From Streptomyces sp. NBC_00654 (GTDB lineage Bacteria > Actinomycetota > Actinomycetes > Streptomycetales > Streptomycetaceae): a stretch of 64,000 bases of DNA. The notes below the pieces were generated by a model. The model saw only the letters and a list, made by a program, of their open reading frames with translations, was not told the DNA's origin and searched no databases. The translations under genes were made by a program, and so were the position numbers. Location of the stretch: the NCBI RefSeq assembly GCF_026341775.1, contig NZ_JAPEOB010000002.1:1178001-1242000 (forward strand), in the 5' to 3' direction. Positions 43,501 through 52,006 of the stretch are shown in pieces. How positions within the stretch are numbered: position 1 is the stretch's first letter; every line of letters starts with the position of its first letter.

Positions 43501-45335
43501 CTCAGCAGGTCCGCGAGGCGGTCGTCGGCGGCGATCGATCCGGCGGCCCCGAGCTCGTCCTCGTAGGACTGCTCCGCGGCCTTCGCCCCGTCCGCGGCCC
43601 GTGCCGCGGCGAGCTCGGCGCGGCTCTCGTCGGCCGCCGCCTCCCTGGCGAGGTCGGCCGCCGCCCGCGCGGCGTCCCGGGCGGTGTCCCAGGCGGCGAC
43701 GGCCGACTGTTCGGCGTCGCTCGCGGCGAGGGCGGCGCGGGCCGGGTCGGCGTCGGGCGCGGTGTTGTCGAGCCAGCCCGCCCGGACCGCTTCGGTGGTC
43801 TCCTGCTCCACCTCGGCCAGCCGCTGGCGCAGGTGTCCGGCCTCGCTGCGGGCGCGCTGGGCCTCGGTGGCGGCGATCGTGGCGTCGCGGTGGGCCCGCT
43901 CGCCGGTGGCCTGGAGGGTGTCGGAACGCTCCTCCTCCTCGTTGGCCACCCGCTCGCCGTCCTCGGCGGCGGTGTGCAGGGCCCGTACGAGATCGGCGGC
44001 GGCCGTGGCACGGGCGGCGAGGGCGGGCGCCGCGTCGCGTTCGGCCTCGCGGATGGCGACGGCGACCCTGGCCGAACGGTCGGCGGCGGCCCGGTGGCGC
44101 AGGACCGCTTCGGCGGCCTGCCAGGCGGCGTGCAGGGTCCTGGCCTCGCCCAGCTCACGACGCTGGGCGGCGGCGCCCTTCTCGGCGGCGGTCAGGGCCA
44201 GCGACGCGTGCCGGTAGGCCAGTTCGGCGGCGATCAGGGCACGGTGGCTCCGGGTCGCCTCGGCCTCGGTGACGGTGTGGGCGGCGGCGGTGACCTGCTG
44301 GGCCAGCTCCGCGGTGCGGCCGCGTTCCTCGGCGGCGCGGGCGGCGAGGCGGCGGGCGAGGGTGCGGGTGCGCCGTTCTGCGCCCGCGTGGATGTCGCGG
44401 GTACGGGAGCGGGTGGCGGTGGCCTCGACGATCCGGCCCAGCAGATCGACCGAGCCCGCGGTGAAGTCGCGTTCGGCGGTGAGTTCGGCGCGGCGGCCCA
44501 GCTTGTTGCCGAAGCCGCTGACCAGGTCGGCGAGGCCGTCGGTGTCGCGGGTGTCGGTGACGGCGCGGAGGAGCAGGTCGGTGAAGTCGGAGTCCTTCTT
44601 GACCGCGAAGAGCCCGGCGGCCTCACCCTCGTCGGCGTTCATCTCGCGCTGGTAGCGGAAGAGTTCGGGGTCCAGGCCGAGGTCGCCGAGGTGCTCGTTC
44701 CAGCGGTCGTGGATCTCTTCCCAGTGCACGTCGAGGTGCTGGTAGAACTTGCCCGCGTCCATCAGCGCGTCGCGGAAGCCCTTCATGGTGCGGCGCCTGC
44801 CCTGAGCGCCGGAGGCGCCTTCCGCCGGGCGGACCACGGAGGTGGCCTCGGCGACCGGGAGGCTGTCCAGGCTGAGTCCGGGGCCGGGGCGGAAGGAGTA
44901 CCAGGCCTCGGCGAACTTGCGCGGGTCGTTGGAGACCTGACGTCCCCGCCATTCGCTGACCTTGCCGACGACGACGCATTCGCCGGTGAGGGTGTGCTGC
45001 CACTCCAGGGCGACATGGCCGCAGTCGTCGGCGAGCAGGAACTTGCGCAGGACGCCGGAGCTGGCGCCGCCCAGGGTGTTGCGGTGGCCGGGCAGCATCA
45101 CCGAGAAGATCAGCTTGAGCAGGACGGACTTGCCGCCGCCGTTCTCCAGGAAGAGCACACCCGCCGGCGCCGGACGGCGCGGCGGGCCGACCGGCTCCTC
45201 CTCGAAGAACTCGGCCTGGGCCGGCGCGGGGTCGGGAACGGGCTCGCCCACTCCGCGCAGGTCGAGGACGGTGTCGGCGTAGCGCGCACCGGCAGGCCCG
45301 ATGGAGTAGAGGCGGACCCGGGACAACTCGTACAT
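40521..45335 (-). CDS. Giant SMC/MukB-like coiled-coil ATPase (JetC/MksB type)
   Basis: 1604 residues. The ABC-type head is split: Walker A VLFLENGGGKSVLLK (about 60-74) at the start, and signature VFSGGQLLTA (about 1454-1463) plus Walker B GTLFLDNP (D1495, N1496) at the end, separated by more than 1100 residues of Ala/Glu/Arg coiled coil. A central globular hinge (about 600-850) is preceded by a (TG)n linker. This is the architecture of SMC, MukB, MksB and JetC. Walker B has asparagine where the catalytic glutamate is expected. With the two upstream genes it should form a condensin-like DNA-loop or plasmid-restricting complex. Family assignment is by architecture only. Confidence 0.82.
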   Translation of the reverse strand: MYELSRVRLYSIGPAGARYADTVLDLRGVGEPVPDPAPAQAEFFEEEPVGPPRRPAPAGVLFLENGGGKSVLLKLIFSVMLPGHRNTLGGASSGVLRKFLLADDCGHVALEWQHTLTGECVVVGKVSEWRGRQVSNDPRKFAEAWYSFRPGPGLSLDSLPVAEATSVVRPAEGASGAQGRRRTMKGFRDALMDAGKFYQHLDVHWEEIHDRWNEHLGDLGLDPELFRYQREMNADEGEAAGLFAVKKDSDFTDLLLRAVTDTRDTDGLADLVSGFGNKLGRRAELTAERDFTAGSVDLLGRIVEATATRSRTRDIHAGAERRTRTLARRLAARAAEERGRTAELAQQVTAAAHTVTEAEATRSHRALIAAELAYRHASLALTAAEKGAAAQRRELGEARTLHAAWQAAEAVLRHRAAADRSARVAVAIREAERDAAPALAARATAAADLVRALHTAAEDGERVANEEEERSDTLQATGERAHRDATIAATEAQRARSEAGHLRQRLAEVEQETTEAVRAGWLDNTAPDADPARAALAASDAEQSAVAAWDTARDAARAAADLAREAAADESRAELAAARAADGAKAAEQSYEDELGAAGSIAADDRLADLLSLPSATGVPHPRRGARTPGTGTGTGTEPGEPYATAHRDTTGAPEDDGRPTAPVAGRRAGTTTAVAEDTDGAPRPLTAEEFDRSADELRDLLDQGIAAAERRLFDLRTAAADDARILGALGDGGLLPPGPDVLATVEYLGEHGIPALPGWRYLAQAVDPADHASVLAARPELVDGVVITDPDSHARAREVLGAAALLPRSAVAVGTAAALLAPVPAPGTDGHTDGVFLVPPNPAMHDEHAADEERQALRSRATARDEDIRTLAARLTGDRSLAARIGSWRADCPPGMLAELAAAAAAARTAAETARVALAEARSVRAEADEAAADTARVRDERQETAQRARRAADALAGLAFRLRERAGWQLRLRELVDEAAESEARATVYLDRARAADEDRRAAQRAGDDARRTARALRAERAEIAGAPEVLPEPGPDTVRTALPTLREAYRAASQLYEKVGVGADLRAEQARAESDESAALAELDRLTNKVRTRAAQLLEGTDGADGPSRQAAAARAESLVQLLETRASTASEQLGRLRGEAERLAPQDDEPHHTELSDELSPADAEQAQGLLRTATSERAAADGALDTARAAHAELLHAHRTAEDSAGGFDETAALLRDLLRDNGADDTAETPDTYPGSLDEARQSAAEARRSLRGCATDLSAAESAVREASDILVRHANSTRYEQVRTPARQQIRELPAAALPEHAEKWAAAFAPRLRVLTDELVQLERNRDSIVDRLRGLVESALTTLRSAQRLSQLPEGLGEWSGQEFLRIRFEEPDQATLTERLGGVIDEATHAALKKNSDLRRDGMSLLLRGVEAALRPKGIAVEILKPDAVLRAERVPVGQMGDVFSGGQLLTAAIALYCTMAALRSNDRGRDRHQHRHAGTLFLDNPIGRANATYLLELQRAVSDALGVQLLYTTGLFDTTALAEFPLVIRLRNDADLRAGLKYISVEEHLRPGLPQQHPDGEVVHGEITATRMFKRNAAPEGAGTPSPEPAAG

Positions 45336-45392
45336 GGCGGCGGACTCTCGTCGTTCGGAAAGCGGGTGCGGAGCGGCGGTTGCGGGGCGGCT

Positions 45393-46322
45393 TCAGGCGT
45401 GGAAGGGCAGGCCCGCGTCGGCGGCCAGCTCCAGGCTGTCGGGGTCGGGCGGGGGCAGCAGCGTGGCCGTGCCGTCGGTGACGGGGACGACCCCCAGATC
45501 CAGCAGCTCGGCCATGGCGGCGCTGCCCGCCATGTCGCGTACCTGGAGCTGGTAGCGGGCGGTGGTGCGGTAGGCGCCGCCCGCGTCGTCCCCGGTGCGC
45601 TGGAGGAAGCCGGAGTCGGTGAGGAAGGCGACGGCCTTGCCGATGATGCCGGTGGTGGAACCGGCCAGCCGCCGGGCGTCCTTGGTCGCTCCGGTGGCGC
45701 TGCGGCGGGCGTAGATCCGCCACCCGGCCTCCAGCCCCGGGGCGTCGGTGGCCGGGTCGCTGTTGTCGCCCTGCTCCTCGGCGCGCTCCTCCAGCCGGTG
45801 GCAGGCCTGACGGACGAACGCGTCGACCCCGTTGACCGTGATGCGGCCGATGTACGCGTCGTCGGCGAGGTCCTCGGGGCGGGGGAAGGCCATGGCCGCG
45901 ACGGCGAGGTGGGCGAGGCCGTGCAGGAAGCGGTCGGCGGCGTCGGAGGAGGCGCGGCGGGCGTAGTCGCCCATGCGTACGGCGAAGACCGAGTCCTCGC
46001 CCGCCGTCACCGCCATGCCGGCCCGGGTGGACACCTCCAGGACGATGAGTCCGAGCCCGGTGGCGACGGCGTCGGCGAGCCGGGCGAAGGCGGGCTCCTC
46101 GCGGTAGCGGCGGAGCAGTTCGGCGTACTCGGCGTCGCGTGCGGGAAGCAGCTTGGGCTGGAGTCCGAAGGAGACCAGCCGTGCGGCGTCGGCGGCGTCG
46201 GCCGGGGTGACCGGCGCACCGGTGGCCGTCTCGGCCGCCGGTGCGGGGTCGGTGCTGTGCGTGGCATGCGGGCCGGACGGCTCGCCCCACACGTCGGTGT
46301 GCTCGGCGTGGTGGTCGCTCAC
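45393..46322 (-). CDS. Winged-helix (KITE/MksE/JetB-like) subunit of the SMC-like complex
   Basis: 309 residues; GTG 46322 with AAGGAG 9 bases upstream. The first 70 residues are disordered; the core begins LVSFGLQPKLLPARDAEYAELLRRY and ends with a block that reads as a winged helix (KAVAFLTDSGFLQRTGDDAG ... YRTTARYQLQVRDMAG). Size, winged-helix content and position between a kleisin-like gene and an SMC-like gene match MksE/JetB. No enzyme motif. It ends 57 bases before the ATPase gene, same operon. Assignment is mostly from context. Confidence 0.65.
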   Translation of the reverse strand: MSDHHAEHTDVWGEPSGPHATHSTDPAPAAETATGAPVTPADAADAARLVSFGLQPKLLPARDAEYAELLRRYREEPAFARLADAVATGLGLIVLEVSTRAGMAVTAGEDSVFAVRMGDYARRASSDAADRFLHGLAHLAVAAMAFPRPEDLADDAYIGRITVNGVDAFVRQACHRLEERAEEQGDNSDPATDAPGLEAGWRIYARRSATGATKDARRLAGSTTGIIGKAVAFLTDSGFLQRTGDDAGGAYRTTARYQLQVRDMAGSAAMAELLDLGVVPVTDGTATLLPPPDPDSLELAADAGLPFHA

Positions 46323-46360
46323 GGCCGTGGCTCCTTGCTGCGGAAAGGCTTCGGTACGGG

Positions 46361-46408
46361 GCGGGGCGCGAGCCGTACGGCACGGCGGGGCGCGAGCCGT
46401 ACGGGGCG
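46361..46408. repeat. Direct repeat of 24 bp in the operon spacer
   Basis: GGGGCGCGAGCCGTACGG occurs twice with a 24-base period (from about 46362 and 46386) in the 124-base gap between the kleisin-like gene and the winged-helix gene. Its role is unknown. Confidence 0.7.
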
Positions 46409-46446
46409 GTGTCCGGGCCCGGGTGGCACGGGGTGGGGGGCGGCGG

Positions 46447-47973
46447 TCATGAGGCCTCCTTGCGGTCGGCGGCCATTCCGGCCGCGTCCAGCAGAGCGGT
46501 GCCCACTATGAGGTCGGCGCCGCCGAACTCCGGGTCGTCCAGCTCCGTACCGTCGTCGACCGCGAACAGCAGGCGCCGCTCGCCCTGGCGGTAGGCGGTA
46601 CCGACGGGCGGGCTGGCGGCGTGGACGGCGAGCAGGGCGACCAGGTACGGCAGTTCGGGATCGCTGAGCCGGGCCTCGGCGAGCAGACCGGAGAGCCGGC
46701 GCGGTGCGTCGTGCTCCAGGTCGAGCAGGGTCATGGCGCTCGCGAGCTGGTCCTCGCTGAACCGGCTGTCGTCCGGCGTGGCGATCAGATCGGGCTCGGG
46801 CATCTCCGCGCCCAGGTGCTCCCGCTCCAGGGGCGGGGTGAGGAGCATGTCGACCAGGTCTCCCACGCGTACGGACGTGGGGGTGCGCAGTCCCGTCCCG
46901 TGCGCGAAGAAGGCGTCGGTGGCGCGGATCGACTGTTCGACGGGGAGCGGGAGCAGCGGGGCGACCAGCTGGCCGTACAGGTCGAGGCCCACCCGGGCGG
47001 TGGGGGCGGCGAACGCCTGGCGGTCCTGTTCGGCGCGGAACAGCGGTCCGGCCTCCAGCAGCCGGGACTGGAGCTGGGTGTGGCGGCGGATGCAGTCCTT
47101 GACGATGTCGACCAGCTCGGCGGCGCGCCGCTTGTGCTCGGGTTCCTCGGCCTCGTCACGCGCCTTGCGGATGTTGGTGAGGATCGCGTTCTCGTGGCGG
47201 TAGCGGTCGGCCACGTGGTCCAGGGCTTCGTCGATCATGTCCGGGACCGTGTTGAGCCAGTCGACCGCGCGCACATTGCGCCGGGTCGCCTCCAGGGTCC
47301 TGCGGAGCGTCTGCGCGTACTGCACGGTGCGGTAGCGGGCCTGCTCGGCGGCGAGCTGGGCATCGGCGAGGCGGCCCCGGCTGATCAGGACCTCCAGTTT
47401 CACCTCGGCGGCGATCTGGGCGCTGGTGACGTCGGTGTCCAGGGCGCCGACGAGGACGTTGACCGCCTCGTCGGTGGCGCGGAGGTAGACGGTGCCGCCG
47501 TACCCCGGGACCTCCTCGATCAGCTTGAAGTCGTAGTCCCGGCGGACGTAGACGCCGTCCGGCCCGAAGGTGCCGTACACCGCACGGAATCCGCGGTCGA
47601 CGCTCCCGACGTTGATCAGGTTCTCCAGGACCCAGCGGGCGACCCGTTCGTGCTCGGCGACGGGGCGCCGCGGGGCCTGCGCGCCCACCCGGGGCAGGAG
47701 TCTGGCCACTATCTGGTCGTGGTCGGCACCCGTGTCGAAGTCCATGTTGAGCGTGACCAGGTCGATGGCGGCGAGGGCGACCTCCGCCATCGCGTAGACC
47801 GTGTACTCACCGGCCAGGTTCGCCTTGCGGACGTCGAGATCGTGCAGCGGCGCCGTGCAGGCGAGCGCGCGCAGCCGCCGCGAGAGCCCCTCGTCGGCGG
47901 CGGGGCCCGGGGCAGGCCGCGGCCCCGCGCTGAGCTGGGGCGCAGCGTTGTCCGTGTAGGCAGGCGAAGTCAC
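46447..47973 (-). CDS. Kleisin-like (MukF/MksF/JetA-like) subunit of the SMC-like complex
   Basis: 508 residues from GTG 47973 (VTSPAYTDNAAPQLS); the frame continues to 48483 but the added part looks random. About 40 disordered residues precede a long helical protein: LRALACTAPLHDLDVRKANLAGEY, a domain with YDFKLIEEVPGYGGTVYLRATDEAVNVLVGAL, an extended helical bundle (AEQARYRTVQYAQTLRRTLE, IVKDCIRRHTQLQSRLLEAGPLFRAEQ) and a smaller C-terminal domain. The YLRATDEAVNVL strand-helix and following bundle resemble MukF/JetA. No ribosome-binding site; TAATCT 7 bases upstream suggests a leaderless start. First gene of the operon. Confidence 0.65.
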   Translation of the reverse strand: MTSPAYTDNAAPQLSAGPRPAPGPAADEGLSRRLRALACTAPLHDLDVRKANLAGEYTVYAMAEVALAAIDLVTLNMDFDTGADHDQIVARLLPRVGAQAPRRPVAEHERVARWVLENLINVGSVDRGFRAVYGTFGPDGVYVRRDYDFKLIEEVPGYGGTVYLRATDEAVNVLVGALDTDVTSAQIAAEVKLEVLISRGRLADAQLAAEQARYRTVQYAQTLRRTLEATRRNVRAVDWLNTVPDMIDEALDHVADRYRHENAILTNIRKARDEAEEPEHKRRAAELVDIVKDCIRRHTQLQSRLLEAGPLFRAEQDRQAFAAPTARVGLDLYGQLVAPLLPLPVEQSIRATDAFFAHGTGLRTPTSVRVGDLVDMLLTPPLEREHLGAEMPEPDLIATPDDSRFSEDQLASAMTLLDLEHDAPRRLSGLLAEARLSDPELPYLVALLAVHAASPPVGTAYRQGERRLLFAVDDGTELDDPEFGGADLIVGTALLDAAGMAADRKEAS

Positions 47974-48158
47974 GTGGGACAGATTAGGTCCTCGCACTGA
48001 CAACGGTCGAAACGGCGCAGAAGCGACCGCCCCGGCCCGGGTGTTCCGTGAGCCGGGAGATGCCCGGTGCACCGTACCGGACGACCGGCGCGCACCGCGG
48101 GGAGCCGGCCCGCGCACTCTACCGGGAGCGCTGCGCGCACGGCGGGACCGGCCCCGCG

Positions 48159-51100
48159 TCACCCCGTGGGCGGCCCGTATCCGCCGCCTCCCGGCGTGCG
48201 CAGGACCAGGACGTCCCCGGCGTCCAGCCCGATGGTGTCGCAGCCCTTCAGCTCCGTGACCGTCGTGCCGTCGGCGCGCTCGATGTGCTGGCTTCCCAGC
48301 GCGCCCGGTCCGCCGCCCGCCATGCCGTAGGGAGGGACGCGCCGGTGGCCGGAGAGCAGGTCCAGTGTGACCGGTTCGAGGAAGCGGATCCGGCGCTCCA
48401 CGCCCCGGCCCCCGTGCCACCGGCCCGCCCCTCCGCTTCCCTCCCGCACCCCGAAGCTCTCCAGCAGGACGGGCAGGCGCCACTCCAGGACTTCGGGGTC
48501 GGTGAGCCGGGAGTTGGTCATATGGGTCTGTACGGCGTCGGTGCCGTCGAAGCCCTCCCCCGCTCCGGAGCCGCTCGCGACCGTTTCGTAGTACTGGACA
48601 CGGTCGTTGCCGAAGGTGACGTTGTTCATCGTGCCGGACCCCTCGGCCTGCTCCCCCAGGGCCGCGTAGAGGGCCCCGGTGATGGCCTGGGAGGTCTCCA
48701 CATTGCCCGCGACGGTCGCCGCCGGAGGGACGGGTGACAGCATCGAGCCCTCCGGGACGCGTACCTCCAGGGGTTTGAGGCAGCCACTGTTGAGCGGGAT
48801 GTCCTCGGTGACCAGGGTCCGGAAGACGTACAGGACGGCGGCCATGACGACGGATCCGGGCGCGTTGAAGTTGCCCGTCTGCTGGGGCGAGGTGCCGGTG
48901 AAGTCGAGTACGGCGCCGCGGGCGGCCCGGTCCACTCTCAGCGCCACTTCGATCACGGCGCCGTTGTCGGTCTCGTAGCGGCAGGAGCCGTCGTCCAGCC
49001 CGGCGATGATCCGGCGTACGGATTCCTCGGCGTTGTCCTGGACGTGGCCCATGTACGCCTCGACGACATCCGCTCCGAACCGGTCCACCATGCGCCGCAG
49101 TTCGGTGATGCCCTTCTCGTTGGCGGCGATCTGGGCGCGCAGGTCGGCGAGGTTGGTCTCCGGGGCGCGCGAGGGGTAGGGGGCGGAGGTGAGCAGCTCC
49201 CGGGTCTCGGACTCGCGCAGCCGGCCGTCACGTACCAGGAGCCAGTTGTCGAACAGCACGCCCTCCTCCTGGACGGTGCGGCTGAAGGCGGGCATGGAGC
49301 CGGGGGTGATGCCGCCGATCTCGGCGTGGTGCCCGCGCGAGGCGACCAGGAATCGCAGCGTGGCCCTCGCGCCCCCGTCCCGGCCCTCGCTCATCTCGCT
49401 GCCGCCACCGTCGTTGCCGTCCCCGCCGCCGTCGCCGCCGTCGCTGTCGTCGCTGTCGAACACCGGCGTCACGACCGTCACATCGGGCAGGTGGGTGCCG
49501 CCGTGGTACGGGTCGTTGATGGCGTACACGTCGCCGGGGCGCATCGTTCCCGCGTTGCGCCGCAGGACCTCCTTGATGGACTCCCCCATCGAACCCAGGT
49601 GCACCGGAATGTGCGGCGCGTTGGCGATGAGGTTGCCCTCGGCGTCGAAGAGGGCGCAGGAGAAGTCCAGCCGCTCCTTGATGTTGACGGAGTGGGCCGT
49701 GTTCTCCAGGCGCACGCCCATCTGCTCGGCGATCGACATGAAGAGGTTGTTGAACACCTCCAGCATCACCGGGTCCACCCGGGTGCCGACCGCGGTCCGG
49801 TCGGGGCGCGGGCGTGCCCGGGTCAGGACCAGATGGCCGGTCGGGCTGCCCGCGGCCTGCCAGCCGGGGTCCACGACGGTGGTGGCATCGTCCTCGGCGA
49901 CCACGGTGGGGCCGGTCACGGTGTCCTCGGGGCGCAGGTCCTCCCGCCGGAACAGCGGGACCCGCTGCCATCGGCCGTCGGCGTACATCCGTACCGTGTC
50001 CCGGCGCCGCGGTGCGCCCCCGCTCGCCGCGGCGCCGGGCCGGTACGGGGTGTGCGGCCCGGCCGTTCCGGTCGCCTCCACCGAGACCGCCCCGACGACG
50101 AGCGGCTTGTCCATCGTGAAGCCGTAGCGGGCCCGGTGGACGGAGGTGAACTCCTCGGTCATGGCGGCCACGGTGTCCAGGGCGACGGGCAGCGCCGCGT
50201 CCGTGCCCGCGTACCGCAGCAGCACCCGGGCCCCGGTGCTGACGGCGGAGTCGGGGATCCCGTCGGCACGGAGGTCGGCACGGGTCCGGTCGGCCAGTCG
50301 GGCGCAGAGCCGGTCCACCCGCTCGCGGGCGGGCTCGTCCAGTTCTGCCTCGACGGACTGTTCGCGCATCGCGGTGGCGTCGGCGAGGCCGATCCCGTAC
50401 GCGGAGAGCACCCCGGCGAGCGGCGGTACGAGGACGGTGTCGATGCCGAGTGCGTCGGCGACCGCGCAGGCGTGCTGGCCGCCCGCTCCGCCGAAGGCGG
50501 TCAGGGCGTAGCGGGTGATGTCATGGCCGCGTTGTACGGAGATCTTCTTGACGGCGTTCGCCATGTTCAGCACGGCGATCTCCAGGAATCCCGCGGCGGT
50601 CTCGGCCGCGGTGGGGCGGTTCCCGGTCGCCGCGGCCACCTCGGCGGCCAGGGCGTCGAAGCGCTCGCGCACCAGGTCCGCGTCGAGGGGCAGATCCCCG
50701 TCCGGTCCGAAGACGGCGGGGAAATGGGCCGGCTGGACCCGGCCGAGCATCACATTGGCGTCCGTGACGGTGAGCGGTCCGCCGCGCCGGTAGCAGGCCG
50801 GGCCGGGAACGGCGCCCGCCGAATCGGGGCCGACCCGGTAGCGGCGGCCGTCGAAGTGCAGGAGGGACCCGCCGCCGGCCGCGACCGTGTGGATGCGCAT
50901 CATGGGCGCGCTCATCCGGACCCCGGCCACCTGCGTGCCGAGCTCCCGCTCGAACTCGCCCGCGTAGTGCGACACATCGGTGGACGTACCGCCCATGTCG
51001 AAGCCGATGACCCGGTCGTATCCCGCCTGCTGCGACGTGCGGGCCATTCCGACGACGCCGCCGGCCGGTCCGGAGAGCACGGCGTCCTTGCCTCGGAAGC

Positions 51101-51845
51101 GGGCGGCCTCGCGCAGGCCGCCGTTGGACTGCATGAACATCAGCCGGATTCCGGGGAGTTCGGCCGCGATCCCGTCGACGTACCGGCGCAGGACCGGCGA
51201 GAGGTAGGCGTCCACGACCGTGGTGTCGCCGCGCGGTACGAGGCGGATCAGGGGGCTGACCTCGTGGGAGCTGCTGACCTGGGTGAAGCCCGCCTCGCGG
51301 GCGGCGTCGGCGACGGCCCGTTCGTGGGCGGGGTGGCGGTAGCCGTGCATGAGGACGACGGCGGCGCTGCGCAGGCCGTCGGCGTACGCGGCTCTCAGCC
51401 CCTCCGCCACCGGGGCGAGGTCCAGGGGTCTGACGGTCCGTCCCCCGGCGTCGATCCGCTCCGGGACCTCGATCACCCGGTCGTGGACGGCCTCGGGGAG
51501 CACGATATGCCGGTCGAAGAGGCGGGGGCGGTTCTGGTACGCGATTCTCAGCGCGTCCCGGAAGCCCTGGGTGATGAGGAGGACGGTGGGTTCGCCGCGG
51601 CGCTCCAGCAGGGCGTTGGTCGCCACGGTGGTGCCCATCTTCACGACCGCGATCCGGTCGGCGGGCACCGGGTCGGCGGGGCCCAGACCGAGCAGCAGCC
51701 GGATCCCGGCGACCGCCGCGTCGCGGTAGCGCCCGGGGTCGTGCGAGAGGAGCTTGCGGGTGATCAGACGGCCGTCGGGGTGGCGGCCCACCACATCGGT
51801 GAAGGTACCGCCCCTGTCGATCCAGAACTCCCAGCGTCCGGTCAT
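48159..51845 (-). CDS. Hydantoinase/5-oxoprolinase, HyuA-HyuB fusion
   Basis: 1228 residues from ATG 51845 ([19 protein letters not shown]), matching eukaryote-type 5-oxoprolinases that fuse both subunits. HyuA half (1-690): the nucleotide-binding strand [11 protein letters not shown] and a second, [17 protein letters not shown]. HyuB half (about 700-1228): [30 protein letters not shown] and [19 protein letters not shown] with metal-ligand-like histidines. ATP-dependent ring opening of 5-oxoproline to glutamate, or of hydantoins. An acidic Asp/Gly-rich insertion of about 28 residues interrupts the HyuB half. Confidence 0.92.
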   Translation of the reverse strand: MTGRWEFWIDRGGTFTDVVGRHPDGRLITRKLLSHDPGRYRDAAVAGIRLLLGLGPADPVPADRIAVVKMGTTVATNALLERRGEPTVLLITQGFRDALRIAYQNRPRLFDRHIVLPEAVHDRVIEVPERIDAGGRTVRPLDLAPVAEGLRAAYADGLRSAAVVLMHGYRHPAHERAVADAAREAGFTQVSSSHEVSPLIRLVPRGDTTVVDAYLSPVLRRYVDGIAAELPGIRLMFMQSNGGLREAARFRGKDAVLSGPAGGVVGMARTSQQAGYDRVIGFDMGGTSTDVSHYAGEFERELGTQVAGVRMSAPMMRIHTVAAGGGSLLHFDGRRYRVGPDSAGAVPGPACYRRGGPLTVTDANVMLGRVQPAHFPAVFGPDGDLPLDADLVRERFDALAAEVAAATGNRPTAAETAAGFLEIAVLNMANAVKKISVQRGHDITRYALTAFGGAGGQHACAVADALGIDTVLVPPLAGVLSAYGIGLADATAMREQSVEAELDEPARERVDRLCARLADRTRADLRADGIPDSAVSTGARVLLRYAGTDAALPVALDTVAAMTEEFTSVHRARYGFTMDKPLVVGAVSVEATGTAGPHTPYRPGAAASGGAPRRRDTVRMYADGRWQRVPLFRREDLRPEDTVTGPTVVAEDDATTVVDPGWQAAGSPTGHLVLTRARPRPDRTAVGTRVDPVMLEVFNNLFMSIAEQMGVRLENTAHSVNIKERLDFSCALFDAEGNLIANAPHIPVHLGSMGESIKEVLRRNAGTMRPGDVYAINDPYHGGTHLPDVTVVTPVFDSDDSDGGDGGGDGNDGGGSEMSEGRDGGARATLRFLVASRGHHAEIGGITPGSMPAFSRTVQEEGVLFDNWLLVRDGRLRESETRELLTSAPYPSRAPETNLADLRAQIAANEKGITELRRMVDRFGADVVEAYMGHVQDNAEESVRRIIAGLDDGSCRYETDNGAVIEVALRVDRAARGAVLDFTGTSPQQTGNFNAPGSVVMAAVLYVFRTLVTEDIPLNSGCLKPLEVRVPEGSMLSPVPPAATVAGNVETSQAITGALYAALGEQAEGSGTMNNVTFGNDRVQYYETVASGSGAGEGFDGTDAVQTHMTNSRLTDPEVLEWRLPVLLESFGVREGSGGAGRWHGGRGVERRIRFLEPVTLDLLSGHRRVPPYGMAGGGPGALGSQHIERADGTTVTELKGCDTIGLDAGDVLVLRTPGGGGYGPPTG

Positions 51846-52006
51846 TCCGTCATTCTGGCCCGGAGCGCGGGGGCGGGCGGGGAAGGACTTCGCGGGGCGT
51901 GGCGGAGTCCCCCTCCCGGCGCGTCCGGTGCCCGGGTCCCCCGTCGGGTGACCGGATCCGCCGGACCGGTCACCGCCCGGCGCGTACGTCCGGGCGTTCG
52001 CGCGTG

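Noticed and set aside
40089..46511. 2140-codon open frame on the plus strand opposite the SMC-like operon
   Set aside because: It is a mirror frame produced by extreme third-position GC; the composition is repetitive Gly/Val/Arg/Glu without domains, and the minus strand has Walker A, signature and Walker B motifs.
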